A model generated the notes under the pieces. It ran no database searches and was not told the origin of the DNA. It saw only the letters and a program-made list of their open reading frames with translations. Below are positions 1 through 5,732 of a stretch of DNA of 5,732 bases, one piece after another. The stretch is from an uncultured Slackia sp. GTDB taxonomy: Bacteria; Actinomycetota; Coriobacteriia; Coriobacteriales; Eggerthellaceae. Each line of letters starts with the position of its first letter. Positions within the stretch are counted from its first letter, which is position 1. The position numbers and the translations under genes were made by a program. Location of the stretch: assembly GCA_900555495.1 (NCBI GenBank), contig USLD01000090.1, positions 1-5,732 of the forward strand, read 5' to 3'.

Positions 1-17
1 ATTCGATCGAACAACGA

Positions 18-51
18 GAAAGCCCGGAGCGCCTGCGTGCTCCGGGCTTTC
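18..51 (-). terminator. Hairpin terminator downstream of corA, possibly bidirectional
   Basis: A perfect 13-bp inverted repeat (18-30 with 39-51) encloses an 8-base loop. The stem core is GCCCGGAGC / GCTCCGGGC, flanked by AAA and TTT inside the stem. It begins 22 bases past the corA stop on the minus strand, where a rho-independent terminator is expected. The U-tract is short on either strand (TTT then C), but the symmetric A/T ends mean it could also stop transcription of a plus-strand gene entering from the left, which is outside the window. Confidence 0.8.
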
Positions 52-73
52 GTGCGTCTGGGGGCACCGGCGC

Positions 74-1012
74 CTAGAACCATTTCAGGCGCTTGAGGAT
101 GGCGAGCATGATCGCCAAGGCGAGGGCCGTGGCGCCCGTGACGATGGCGAAGCCGTAAGGGGAGTCGGCCAAGGGGATGCCTTCGAGGTTCATGCCGAAC
201 ACGCCGCCGATCACCGTGGGAACGCAGAGCACCAAGGTGATGGTCGCCACCAGCTGCATGGTGTGGTTGAGGTCGTAGTCCATCATCAGGCCGAAATGAT
301 TGATGGTGGAGTCGAGGATTTCGGAATAGATCTTCGTGGTTTCGAGGGCCTGCTTGTTTTCGATGATGGCGTCGTCGAGGACCTCGAGGGATTCCGGCGT
401 ATAGGAAGAGGCGGCATAGCGTCGGTAACGCTCGAAGATGTTGTCGTTCGTGGTGAGCGAGGTCTTGATGTAGACGAGCGACGCGTCCAGGGCGTAGAGC
501 TCTTCGAGGTCTTTGCGCTCGGGCTTGTCGGTGGCATCGGAAAGCCCGATGCGGCGTCTGTTGATCGCATGCAGGGTCGAAAAGTACGCTTCGGACGAAG
601 CGATGAGGATGTCGCTCGCGAACGCTTTGATATCCGATGTGTCGTGCACGTTGCGCCAAGATTTCAGGATGGCTATCAAGGGCACGCGATAGACCGAGCA
701 TACCGAAATGACATGGCTCGACGTTTCGAAAATGCCGATAGGGATAGTGGTGTAGCGCTTGCGTTCGGCGTTTTTGACATGCATGGGCGTGTCGACGATG
801 AACATGGTGTAGTCGACGTTGCGTTCGATGCGCGAGACCTCTTCGAGGTCGAGCGGGGCGCGGATATCGTCCTCGTCGATGGAGAAACGCCGGGCGATGG
901 AGGAAAGTTCGTCGGCGGTCGGTTCGAACAGGGCGATCCAGCAGCCGGGCCGTTCTTCGTCGATTTTGGTCAGGATGCGGGACTGTTCGTCGGTGTGGAA
1001 GTATTCGATCAC
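74..1012 (-). CDS. corA: CorA-family divalent metal (Mg2+/Co2+) transporter
   Basis: Predicted inner-membrane CorA channel for Mg2+ and related divalent cations, acting in this family as a homopentamer. The 312 residues match the usual CorA length. Residues 1 to about 245 form the soluble cytoplasmic domain, ending in a long charged helical stretch (about 165-250). Two membrane segments follow, about 253-273 and 287-306. The signature GMN motif is at 273-275 at the end of the first segment, with the short loop LEGIPLADSPYGF after it, and the protein ends in the typical basic tail KRLKWF. The start is GTG at 1010-1012, chosen because AGAGGAGG lies five bases upstream. The gene stands alone, with its own -10 box and terminator. 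GMN-containing CorA proteins may move Co2+, Ni2+ or Zn2+ as well as Mg2+, and sequence alone does not settle the ion. Confidence 0.95.
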   Translation of the reverse strand: MIEYFHTDEQSRILTKIDEERPGCWIALFEPTADELSSIARRFSIDEDDIRAPLDLEEVSRIERNVDYTMFIVDTPMHVKNAERKRYTTIPIGIFETSSHVISVCSVYRVPLIAILKSWRNVHDTSDIKAFASDILIASSEAYFSTLHAINRRRIGLSDATDKPERKDLEELYALDASLVYIKTSLTTNDNIFERYRRYAASSYTPESLEVLDDAIIENKQALETTKIYSEILDSTINHFGLMMDYDLNHTMQLVATITLVLCVPTVIGGVFGMNLEGIPLADSPYGFAIVTGATALALAIMLAILKRLKWF

Positions 1013-1017
1013 GAAGG

Positions 1018-1025
1018 CCTCCTCT
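1018..1025 (-). promoter_or_regulatory. Shine-Dalgarno of corA, fixes the GTG start
   Basis: AGAGGAGG on the minus strand is a near-perfect anti-16S complement, five bases before the GTG at 1012. It supports that start although the codon is not ATG. Confidence 0.8.
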
Positions 1026-1053
1026 GTCGAGTTCGAGACGCCTAATTCCCACC

Positions 1054-1059
1054 ATCATA
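1054..1059 (-). promoter_or_regulatory. Candidate -10 box for corA
   Basis: The hexamer TATGAT on the minus strand matches the sigma-70 -10 consensus at five of six positions. It would start transcription near 1047 and give a leader of about 35 bases. No convincing -35 hexamer is seen at 16-18 bases spacing. Confidence 0.45.
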
Positions 1060-1134
1060 GTCGAATATGCGAGAAGATGACGTCGATCTGACATGATGCG
1101 CAGACAATCGCCGTCAGGGCGGGTCGCAAAACGA

Positions 1135-1161
1135 AAGAAGCCTCCCCTCGGGAGGCTTCTT
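1135..1161 (-). terminator. Rho-independent terminator of the PurF-like gene
   Basis: A perfect 12-bp stem (1135-1146 with 1150-1161) has a 3-base loop; on the minus strand the arms read AAGAAGCCTCCC and GGGAGGCTTCTT. It is followed on that strand by TCGTTTTG, a T-rich tail. It begins 21 bases past the TAA stop of the PurF-like gene and separates it from the corA promoter. Confidence 0.88.
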
Positions 1162-1182
1162 CGAAGATTGCGGAACGAATCC

Positions 1183-2607
1183 TTATTCCTTGCCGGTCCA
1201 GCAGTAGGTGCAGACCTTCGAGGGGTCGATGCCGATGCCCTCGAGCATGCCGTCGAGCGACTGGTAGCCCAGCGAGTCGAAGCCGAGCTTTTCGCAGATG
1301 GTGCGCAGCAGGCACTTGCCGCGCTCGGTAGTCGCGTCGGAGTATTCCTCGAGATGCTTCTGTCCCTCGTCGCCTTCGAGCTCCTGGATCGTGCGGCGGG
1401 AGATGAGGTCCATTTCGGACTTGCTGCTGGAGAAGCTCAGGTACTTGCAGCTGAACATGATCGGCGGGCAAGCGGAGCGCATATGCACTTCCTTGGCGCC
1501 GGCGCCGTAGAGGAAGTCGACCGTCTCGCGCAGCTGGGTGCCGCGCACGATGGAGTCGTCGACCAGCAGCAGCTTCTTGTCGGCGATCAGCTCGGGAACG
1601 GGAACCTGCTTCATCTTGGCGACGCGGTTGCGCACCTCCTGGTTGGAGGGCATGAACGAGCGCGCCCACGTGGGCGTGTATTTGATGAAGGGGCGGGCGA
1701 AGGGCGTCTTGCTTTCGGTGGAGTAGCCGATCGCGTGAGGCACGCCGGAGTCGGGCACGCCGGCGACGTAGTCGACCTCGGGAAGCCTGCCCTGCGCGGC
1801 TTCGTCGCGGGCCATGATGGCGCCGTTGCGGTAACGCACCACTTCGACGTTCTGGCCTTCATAGTTGGAGTTCGGGTATCCGTAGTAGGTCCACAGGAAC
1901 GCGCAGATCTTCATATCGTCGCCTGCGGGCGAGATGGTTTCGTAGGAGTCGGCGTTCACGCGCACGATTTCGCCGGGCCCCAGCTCGTATTCGTCGTCAT
2001 AGCCCAGCTTATGGTAGGGGAACGATTCGAACGAGATGCAGTGGCCGTCGTCGTTTTTGCCTACGAGCACCGGCAGGCGGCCCATCTTGTCGCGCGCGGC
2101 GAGGATTTCGCCGTCATCGGTCATGATGAGCAGGGTCAGCGAGCCGTCGATGACCTCCTGAGCGAATTTGATGCCGTCGACGAAATTGTCTTTCTGATTG
2201 ATAAGGGCGGCTACCAGCTCGGTGTTGTTCACTTTGCCGGAGCTCATGGCCATGAATTGCTTGCCGCCTGCCGAGAAGCATTCCTCGATCAGCTGTTCCG
2301 CATTGTTGATGATGCCAACCGTGGTGATGCCGAAGGTGCCCAGATGGGAACGGACGAGCAGGGGCTGCGGGTCGGTGTCGCTGATGCATCCGATACCGCT
2401 TCCTCCGTGGAAGCTCTGGAGGTCGGCCTCGAATTTCGTTCGAAACGGCGTGTTCTCGATCGAGTGGATTTCCCTTTGGAATCCGGTTTCGGAATCGAAG
2501 AAGATCATGCCTGCGCGACGCGTTCCCAGATGGGAGTGGTAGTCGACGCCGAAGAACACGTCGAGAACCACGTCATGATGGGACGCGGCTCCGAAAAATC
2601 CGCCCAT
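1183..2607 (-). CDS. Amidophosphoribosyltransferase (PurF) homologue with a degenerate glutaminase site
   Basis: A 474-residue homologue of PurF, which makes phosphoribosylamine from PRPP and glutamine in the first step of purine synthesis. Residues 1 to about 215 are the Ntn-type glutaminase domain and about 235-474 the phosphoribosyltransferase domain. The PRPP loop LLVDDSIVRGT is at 347-357, with GVPDSG at 283-288. Cys235, Cys387, Cys466 and Cys469 (CTYC near the C-terminus) fall where Bacillus-type PurF binds its iron-sulfur cluster. The nucleophile Cys, normally right after Met or exposed by propeptide removal, is missing: the protein starts MGGFFG. By-eye alignment also shows loss of the active-site Arg (GCISDTD for HxRYST), Asn (TVGIIN for HNGNL) and Asp (NNTE for SDTE). 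ATG at 2607 follows GAAAGG at six bases; the frame stays open upstream but has no start codon. The gene is monocistronic, with its own terminator. It could be an ammonia-dependent PRA synthase or have another PRPP-linked role; the family call is firm, the reaction is not. Confidence 0.9.
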   Translation of the reverse strand: MGGFFGAASHHDVVLDVFFGVDYHSHLGTRRAGMIFFDSETGFQREIHSIENTPFRTKFEADLQSFHGGSGIGCISDTDPQPLLVRSHLGTFGITTVGIINNAEQLIEECFSAGGKQFMAMSSGKVNNTELVAALINQKDNFVDGIKFAQEVIDGSLTLLIMTDDGEILAARDKMGRLPVLVGKNDDGHCISFESFPYHKLGYDDEYELGPGEIVRVNADSYETISPAGDDMKICAFLWTYYGYPNSNYEGQNVEVVRYRNGAIMARDEAAQGRLPEVDYVAGVPDSGVPHAIGYSTESKTPFARPFIKYTPTWARSFMPSNQEVRNRVAKMKQVPVPELIADKKLLLVDDSIVRGTQLRETVDFLYGAGAKEVHMRSACPPIMFSCKYLSFSSSKSEMDLISRRTIQELEGDEGQKHLEEYSDATTERGKCLLRTICEKLGFDSLGYQSLDGMLEGIGIDPSKVCTYCWTGKE

Positions 2608-2613
2608 TGCGTA

Positions 2614-2619
2614 CCTTTC
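2614..2619 (-). promoter_or_regulatory. Shine-Dalgarno of the PurF-like gene
   Basis: GAAAGG on the minus strand lies six bases before the ATG at 2607. It is moderate in strength. It matters because it supports the start giving MGG rather than an upstream start that could supply an N-terminal Cys. Confidence 0.6.
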
Positions 2620-2646
2620 ATCGTCGGTTGTTGTGTCGAAAAAGCA

Positions 2647-2652
2647 AGTATA
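2647..2652 (-). promoter_or_regulatory. Candidate -10 box for the PurF-like gene
   Basis: TATACT on the minus strand matches the -10 consensus at five of six positions and is preceded by a G run. Transcription would begin near 2640, giving a leader of about 33 bases. No good -35 hexamer is visible at the right distance. The AT-rich stretch at about 2695-2720 lies further upstream. The short leader leaves no room for a purine riboswitch. Confidence 0.5.
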
Positions 2653-2798
2653 CCCCCAAAGGCTTGCGAAACAGCGGAAGCGGCATCTTGCGGCGATTAT
2701 TCAAAATATCGAAACAAATCGGCTCGGGTATCCGGTCGGCGATTCCTGTGTGCCGAAAACATCGACTTCGGGGCATCGGGGTCGATGCGGGAATGAAA

Positions 2799-2831
2799 AT
2801 GCGCCGCGCTCCGGAACGGAACGCGGCGCAT
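2799..2831 (-). terminator. Rho-independent terminator of helD
   Basis: The outer stem is a perfect 10 bp (2799-2808 with 2822-2831; ATGCGCCGCG / CGCGGCGCAT). After one C-A mismatch an inner 4-bp stem (TCCG/CGGA) closes a 3-base loop. On the minus strand the hairpin is followed by TTTCATT, so with the last T of the stem there is a TTTT run. It sits 15 bases past the helD stop and isolates helD from the PurF-like gene. Confidence 0.85.
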
Positions 2832-2846
2832 GGATGCGGTCCTTCG

Positions 2847-5033
2847 CTAGTCGAGCAAAGGCGTCAGCGCGCCGGGCGCAAGGATGACGATGCGTCCCGT
2901 GGCGCGCGAGATGCTCGTGTACAGGCGATTGCGTGCCACGCGTCCGTCGCCGAACACCTCGGCGCGGGCGTCGGGAATGATCACCTGGTCGAACTCGAGG
3001 CCCTTGGCGAACTCGAGCGTCATGAGCACGACGCCGCTCGCGGGAAGCGTGGCGTCGTCGGAAATCACGGCGGGCGCGTTTTCGCCCAGGATGGATTGGA
3101 CGCGCTTGAGCGATGCGCGGCTGTCGGCGATCACGGCGGTCAGGCCGGCCATGCCGCGCGCCTGCTCGACGGCGTCGCGCAGGGCGTCTTCGTAGGCGCC
3201 CTCGTCGTCGAAGGATGCGATGCACGGTTCGGCGCGCTCGTGCTGCACCGACGAGACGCGCATGCGGTCTTCTTTCGGCATGAGCTTCGTGAACAGCTCC
3301 GTGATCTGCGGAGACGAGCGGTAGCTCGTCAGGAGGCGGCATTCCTGCACTTCTGATCCCGCCTGCTCGAACACCGATTTGATTTCGGCGAACGAGGCCG
3401 TATGGTCCTTGATCGCCTGGTTCTCGTCGCCCAGAAGCAGGAAGCGGGCGCGGCGGAAATAACGGCGCAGCACCATGAGCTGGGCGCAGGTGTAGTCCTG
3501 CACCTCGTCGACCATGACGTATTTGACGCTCGCGTCGCCCATGCCGCTCACGGCCATCTTCAGATAGACCCATTCCACAGGCAGCAGGCCTTCGGCGCCC
3601 AGGATGCGCATGCCGATGCGGTCGATGCGCAGCCATTCGTCGCGCTCGACGATATCGAAGGCGGCGGCGTAGCGGTCGTGGAGGTAGGTCAGCGTGCATT
3701 CGCGCAGCTCGGCGTCGGTCTGCGGGGCGATGGTCTCGTGGAAGATGCGCACCTGCTCCTGGACCGAAAGCGATGTGGCCTCGTTCTGCGCGCGCTCGGT
3801 GGCGGCCATCTGCCTCAGGCGGTTTTCCAGCCGCTTGTGCAGTTCCTCGCGCATGAGCGTGACCAGGTGAGGGCCTGCGGGAATGCGGTGGAACTTGTCG
3901 GCCGCCTGGCGGATCTGGCCGGCGGAGATGAGCTGCGTGCCGTCGCAGACGATGTCTTTGAAGTCGTTGGGGTCGAACGCGAGCCCGCGCACGGCTTCGT
4001 CGATGCGCGCCAGGGCATCGGGCGAGATGTCGGCGCGGCCGCGGCTGCGCTCGGCCGGCATGACGCTTGCCATGAACTGGTCGAACGTCATGGTCTCGGG
4101 GTTGCTTTCGCCCAGGTCGGGCAGCACCTGCTCGATATAGCGGCTGAACACCGGGTTCGGCGTGATCAGGCACACTTCCTCGGGCTTGAGCGTTTCGCGA
4201 TGCTGGTAGAACAGGTAGGCGATGCGCTGCATGAGCACGGAGGTCTTGCCGGAGCCCGCGATGCCGTTGACCAGCAGGGCGTCGACGTCTTCGTGGCGGA
4301 TGACCTCGTTCTGCTCTTTCTGGATGGTGGCGGTGATCGCCTTCATGTGCGAGGAGCGCTCCTGCGAAAGCGAGGCCAGAAGCATGGCGTCCTGGATGGC
4401 CACGGTGGTGTCGAAATAGGCGTTCAGACGGTCGGCCTCGATGTCGAACTGGCGGCGCAGCTTGAGGTCCACGTTGATGGTGCGGCCGTTGGCCTTGTAC
4501 GACGTGGGGCCGTTTTCCTGGTTGTAGTACACCTCGGCCACGGGCGAGCGCCAGTCCACCACGAGGCGTTTGTAATTGTCGTCGGAGATGCCGGCGTTGC
4601 CGATATAGAGCTCCTTGGGCGCATCGCCCGGCTTGAACTGCAGCGCCACTTTGGCGAAGTAGGGCTGGTGCATGAGCAGGCGCACCTTCTGCAGGTTCTG
4701 GAAGTTGAGCTCTTGGGCGGCGTTATACAGGTCGATCGTCTTGTTGGCCGAGGCGAATTCCGCGTAGGTCTCGAAGGCTTCGCCCATGCTGGCGAAGTTG
4801 CCGGTGAGTTCGTCGGCGAGCATCTTCTTGTCGGCCGCCACGTCGTCGTCGAGCTTCTGGATCTTGGCGACCAGGGCCTGCTCCATGGCCTCGAGTTTCG
4901 CATAGGTCTCGCTCAGGTGCCGACGCTCTTCGACCAGGATGGGGTCGTCGGTTCGTTCGTCCTGGTCGCAGGCGGGCGGCGTCTGGTCGCTCGCGGTGCG
5001 GGGCAGGTTCGGTTGTGCTGGGTCGGTGAACAC
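2847..5033 (-). CDS. helD: HelD-type UvrD/Rep-family helicase, RNA polymerase-associated ATPase
   Basis: A 728-residue superfamily 1 ATPase of the HelD type. HelD proteins bind RNA polymerase, insert arms into its channels, and use ATP to free it from stalled nucleic-acid complexes; some relatives give rifampicin tolerance. Seen here: an N-terminal charged, probably coiled-coil segment (about 33-75, EERRHLSETYAKLEAMEQAL onward); the HelD-typical VDWRSPVAEVYY (159-170); a Q-like segment QKEQNEVIRH (238-247); Walker A GIAGSGKT (257-264); Walker B VMVDEVQD (506-513); LLLGDENQAI (532-541); LTSYRSSPQI (568-577); LEFAKGLEFDQV (673-684); and LYTSISRATGR (704-714). All helicase motifs look intact. 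The frame is open up to 5135, but GTG at 5031-5033 is preferred because AAGGAGA sits four bases upstream and residues before it are arginine-rich and unlike the family. It is divergent from the helicase at 5248 and has its own terminator. Chain length and the N-terminal arm separate it from true UvrD/PcrA. Confidence 0.92.
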   Translation of the reverse strand: MFTDPAQPNLPRTASDQTPPACDQDERTDDPILVEERRHLSETYAKLEAMEQALVAKIQKLDDDVAADKKMLADELTGNFASMGEAFETYAEFASANKTIDLYNAAQELNFQNLQKVRLLMHQPYFAKVALQFKPGDAPKELYIGNAGISDDNYKRLVVDWRSPVAEVYYNQENGPTSYKANGRTINVDLKLRRQFDIEADRLNAYFDTTVAIQDAMLLASLSQERSSHMKAITATIQKEQNEVIRHEDVDALLVNGIAGSGKTSVLMQRIAYLFYQHRETLKPEEVCLITPNPVFSRYIEQVLPDLGESNPETMTFDQFMASVMPAERSRGRADISPDALARIDEAVRGLAFDPNDFKDIVCDGTQLISAGQIRQAADKFHRIPAGPHLVTLMREELHKRLENRLRQMAATERAQNEATSLSVQEQVRIFHETIAPQTDAELRECTLTYLHDRYAAAFDIVERDEWLRIDRIGMRILGAEGLLPVEWVYLKMAVSGMGDASVKYVMVDEVQDYTCAQLMVLRRYFRRARFLLLGDENQAIKDHTASFAEIKSVFEQAGSEVQECRLLTSYRSSPQITELFTKLMPKEDRMRVSSVQHERAEPCIASFDDEGAYEDALRDAVEQARGMAGLTAVIADSRASLKRVQSILGENAPAVISDDATLPASGVVLMTLEFAKGLEFDQVIIPDARAEVFGDGRVARNRLYTSISRATGRIVILAPGALTPLLD

Positions 5034-5037
5034 GATG

Positions 5038-5044
5038 TCTCCTT
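5038..5044 (-). promoter_or_regulatory. Shine-Dalgarno of helD, fixes the GTG start
   Basis: AAGGAGA on the minus strand is four bases before the GTG at 5033. It decides for this start over the in-frame ATG at 5135, which would add 34 residues and would place the Shine-Dalgarno inside the coding region. Confidence 0.82.
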
Positions 5045-5114
5045 GGAATTCGTCGGTTGTGCATCGGCGGGCGCGGCGCGTGAAACTCCGCCGCCCTGAA
5101 AAAGGTATTCCGGG

Positions 5115-5120
5115 TACAAT
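5115..5120 (+). promoter_or_regulatory. Candidate -10 box for the DEAD/DEAH helicase gene
   Basis: TACAAT (five of six to consensus) lies in the 214-base region between the two divergent helicase genes. A start near 5127 would give a leader of about 120 bases that contains the hairpins at 5189-5222. The base composition at the -35 position (CGCCCT at 17-base spacing) is poor, so this is tentative. I could not pick a convincing helD promoter in the same region on the other strand. Confidence 0.3.
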
Positions 5121-5188
5121 GGCACATGCGCGCACGCCCGGGGAGGTGGCGCGTCATTTTGCACGATAACTACGGATTGCGGCGCCTG

Positions 5189-5222
5189 CGTCCGCACGCC
5201 TTCGCCGTCCGCGTGCGGACGG
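5189..5222 (+). promoter_or_regulatory. Two competing hairpins in the helicase leader
   Basis: CGTCCGCACGC (5189-5199) pairs perfectly over 11 bp with GCGTGCGGACG (5211-5221), across an 11-base loop. A second hairpin, CCGTCCG (5205-5211) with CGGACGG (5216-5222), uses the same right arm and has a 4-base loop. They cannot form together, because the left arms share the direct repeat CGTCCGC. The structure lies 25 bases before the ATG at 5248. There is no T-run after it, so it is not a simple terminator. A regulatory role, or a dyad bound by protein, is inference. Confidence 0.45.
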
Positions 5223-5238
5223 ATTCTCGATGACGGAT

Positions 5239-5243
5239 AGAGG
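5239..5243 (+). promoter_or_regulatory. Shine-Dalgarno of the DEAD/DEAH helicase gene
   Basis: AGAGG is four bases before ATG 5248. It favours that start over the in-frame ATG at 5230, which would add six residues (MTDRGF) and has only a weak GGACGG upstream. Confidence 0.6.
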
Positions 5244-5247
5244 TTTT

Positions 5248-5732
5248 ATGGCAGACGAACAGGAAACCGTCGGCGGCGGCGCCGACGCTTACGGATCGCT
5301 CGGCGCGCTGGTGCCCCAGGCGGTCTGGGACAAATACTGGGACTACTCTCAGGATGGAGAACTCGACGAGGTCGATGCGCCGTTGCCGGGCGATTCCGAC
5401 CCCGAGGGGGCGGAAGAGGAGGGGCGTCATGCTCAAACAGTCCTGAGCTCGCACGATCGCCCCGCCGGGGCGACCGGCTCGTGCGGAACTGCGCGTGACA
5501 CCCCCTATCTTCCTTCGAGCGACGGGGAAGCGGGCGAGCACGAGATCTCCCATCTTCCCACTGCTGAAGAAGCGCTCGAGATGTTTCTGGAATGGGTGGA
5601 CGAGCGCGGCATCGAGCCGTGGCCGCATCAGGAAGAGGCGCTTATGGGCCTCATGATGGGCGACCACGTGATCTTGGGCACGCCGACCGGGTCGGGCAAG
5701 TCGCTCGTGGCGCTGGGCATGCACTTCATGGC
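5248..5732 (+). CDS. DEAD/DEAH-box (Ski2-like) helicase, N-terminal part, cut by window end
   Basis: The first 161 codons of a superfamily 2 helicase; the reading frame is still open at the window edge. Residues 1 to about 105 form an acidic, Gly/Pro/Ser-rich, probably disordered region with no recognisable domain. The helicase core starts at about 106: TAEEALEMFLEWVDERGIEP, a Q-type element WPHQEEAL (125-132), then VILGTPTGSGKS (141-152), which holds the Walker A (motif I), followed by LVALGMHFM. This arrangement resembles the actinobacterial DEAD/DEAH helicases that carry a C-terminal DUF3516 domain, thought to act on RNA. The rest of the protein, including motif II and any DUF3516, is outside the window, so the subfamily is inference. 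Codon use with GC-rich third positions from the first codons on supports translation of the extension. It is transcribed divergently from helD. Confidence 0.85.
   Translation, partial: MADEQETVGGGADAYGSLGALVPQAVWDKYWDYSQDGELDEVDAPLPGDSDPEGAEEEGRHAQTVLSSHDRPAGATGSCGTARDTPYLPSSDGEAGEHEISHLPTAEEALEMFLEWVDERGIEPWPHQEEALMGLMMGDHVILGTPTGSGKSLVALGMHFM

Noticed and set aside
263..1045. Plus-strand open frame (260 codons) over corA
   Set aside because: It overlaps the GMN-containing corA gene. Its product shows no domain and it has no sensible promoter or terminator context.
1093..2796. Long plus-strand open frame (567 codons) opposite the PurF-like gene
   Set aside because: Its translation is Val/Gly/Ala/Asp/His-rich with no recognisable motif. 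It mirrors a GC-biased gene whose minus-strand product has clear PurF motifs, a ribosome site and a terminator. GC-rich third positions suppress stops on the opposite strand.
2608..2798. Purine riboswitch or other RNA element upstream of the PurF-like gene
   Set aside because: The best -10 box implies a leader of about 33 bases, too short for an aptamer. I could find no conserved riboswitch core or extended pairing in the region.
2701..4173. Minus-strand open frame (490 codons) in another frame of helD
   Set aside because: The product is Arg/Ala/Pro-rich, typical of a shifted frame in GC-rich DNA. The true frame carries all helicase motifs, and this one also runs through the helD terminator.
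3402..5099. Long plus-strand open frame (565 codons) opposite helD
   Set aside because: Same artefact: low-complexity translation, no family motif, and it lies wholly over the well-supported helD coding region and its leader.
5034..5135. Upstream in-frame ATG that would lengthen HelD by 34 residues
   Set aside because: The extra residues are arginine-rich and unlike the family, and the strong Shine-Dalgarno at 5038-5044 points to the GTG at 5033.
5230..5247. In-frame ATG six codons before the chosen start of the plus-strand helicase
   Set aside because: AGAGG at 5239-5243 fits the ATG at 5248 better; only a weak purine stretch precedes 5230. It remains possible.
5170..5724. Minus-strand open frame opposite the right-hand helicase
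   Set aside because: The plus strand encodes a clear Walker A helicase segment here; the minus product has no recognisable feature.
1..5732. Defence island, mobile element, CRISPR or attachment site
   Set aside because: No transposase, integrase, spaced repeats, tRNA gene or target-site duplication seen. Gene content and codon use look like ordinary chromosome throughout.

Overview
This 5.7 kb window is GC-rich bacterial DNA with ordinary housekeeping-type gene content. It holds three complete genes on the minus strand and one gene on the plus strand that runs off the right edge. Codon use is strongly GC-biased at third positions. The last gene resembles an actinobacterial DEAD/DEAH helicase, and a PurF-like protein beginning MGGFFG, as I recall, also occurs in gut anaerobes such as Bacteroides. 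Together these suggest an actinomycetote of the Coriobacteriia/Eggerthellaceae type. That placement is inference; no rRNA or other marker gene is present.

Layout from left to right: a strong hairpin terminator (18-51); a CorA-type divalent cation transporter (74-1012, minus, GTG start); a short intergenic stretch with its -10 box and the next gene's terminator (1135-1161); an amidophosphoribosyltransferase (PurF) homologue (1183-2607, minus); a 191-base promoter region; a terminator (2799-2831); a HelD-type UvrD-family helicase (2847-5033, minus, GTG start set by a very good Shine-Dalgarno); a 214-base divergent intergenic region with a candidate -10 box and a pair of mutually exclusive hairpins; and the first 161 codons of a DEAD/DEAH-box helicase (5248 to the window end, plus).

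The three minus-strand genes are not an obvious operon. Each is followed by its own hairpin terminator, and corA and the PurF-like gene each have a plausible -10 box about 35 bases upstream of their start. Their shared direction therefore looks incidental. HelD (RNA polymerase recycling) and the divergent helicase (probably RNA-acting) both touch RNA metabolism and share one control region, the only functional pairing the layout suggests.

The most interesting feature is the PurF homologue. Its phosphoribosyltransferase half has a textbook PRPP-binding loop and what look like all four iron-sulfur cysteines. Its N-terminal glutaminase half has lost the catalytic Cys (Gly instead) and apparently also the Arg, Asn and Asp of the active site. 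It is therefore predicted not to hydrolyse glutamine. I found no mobile elements, CRISPR arrays, RNA genes or defence cassettes.
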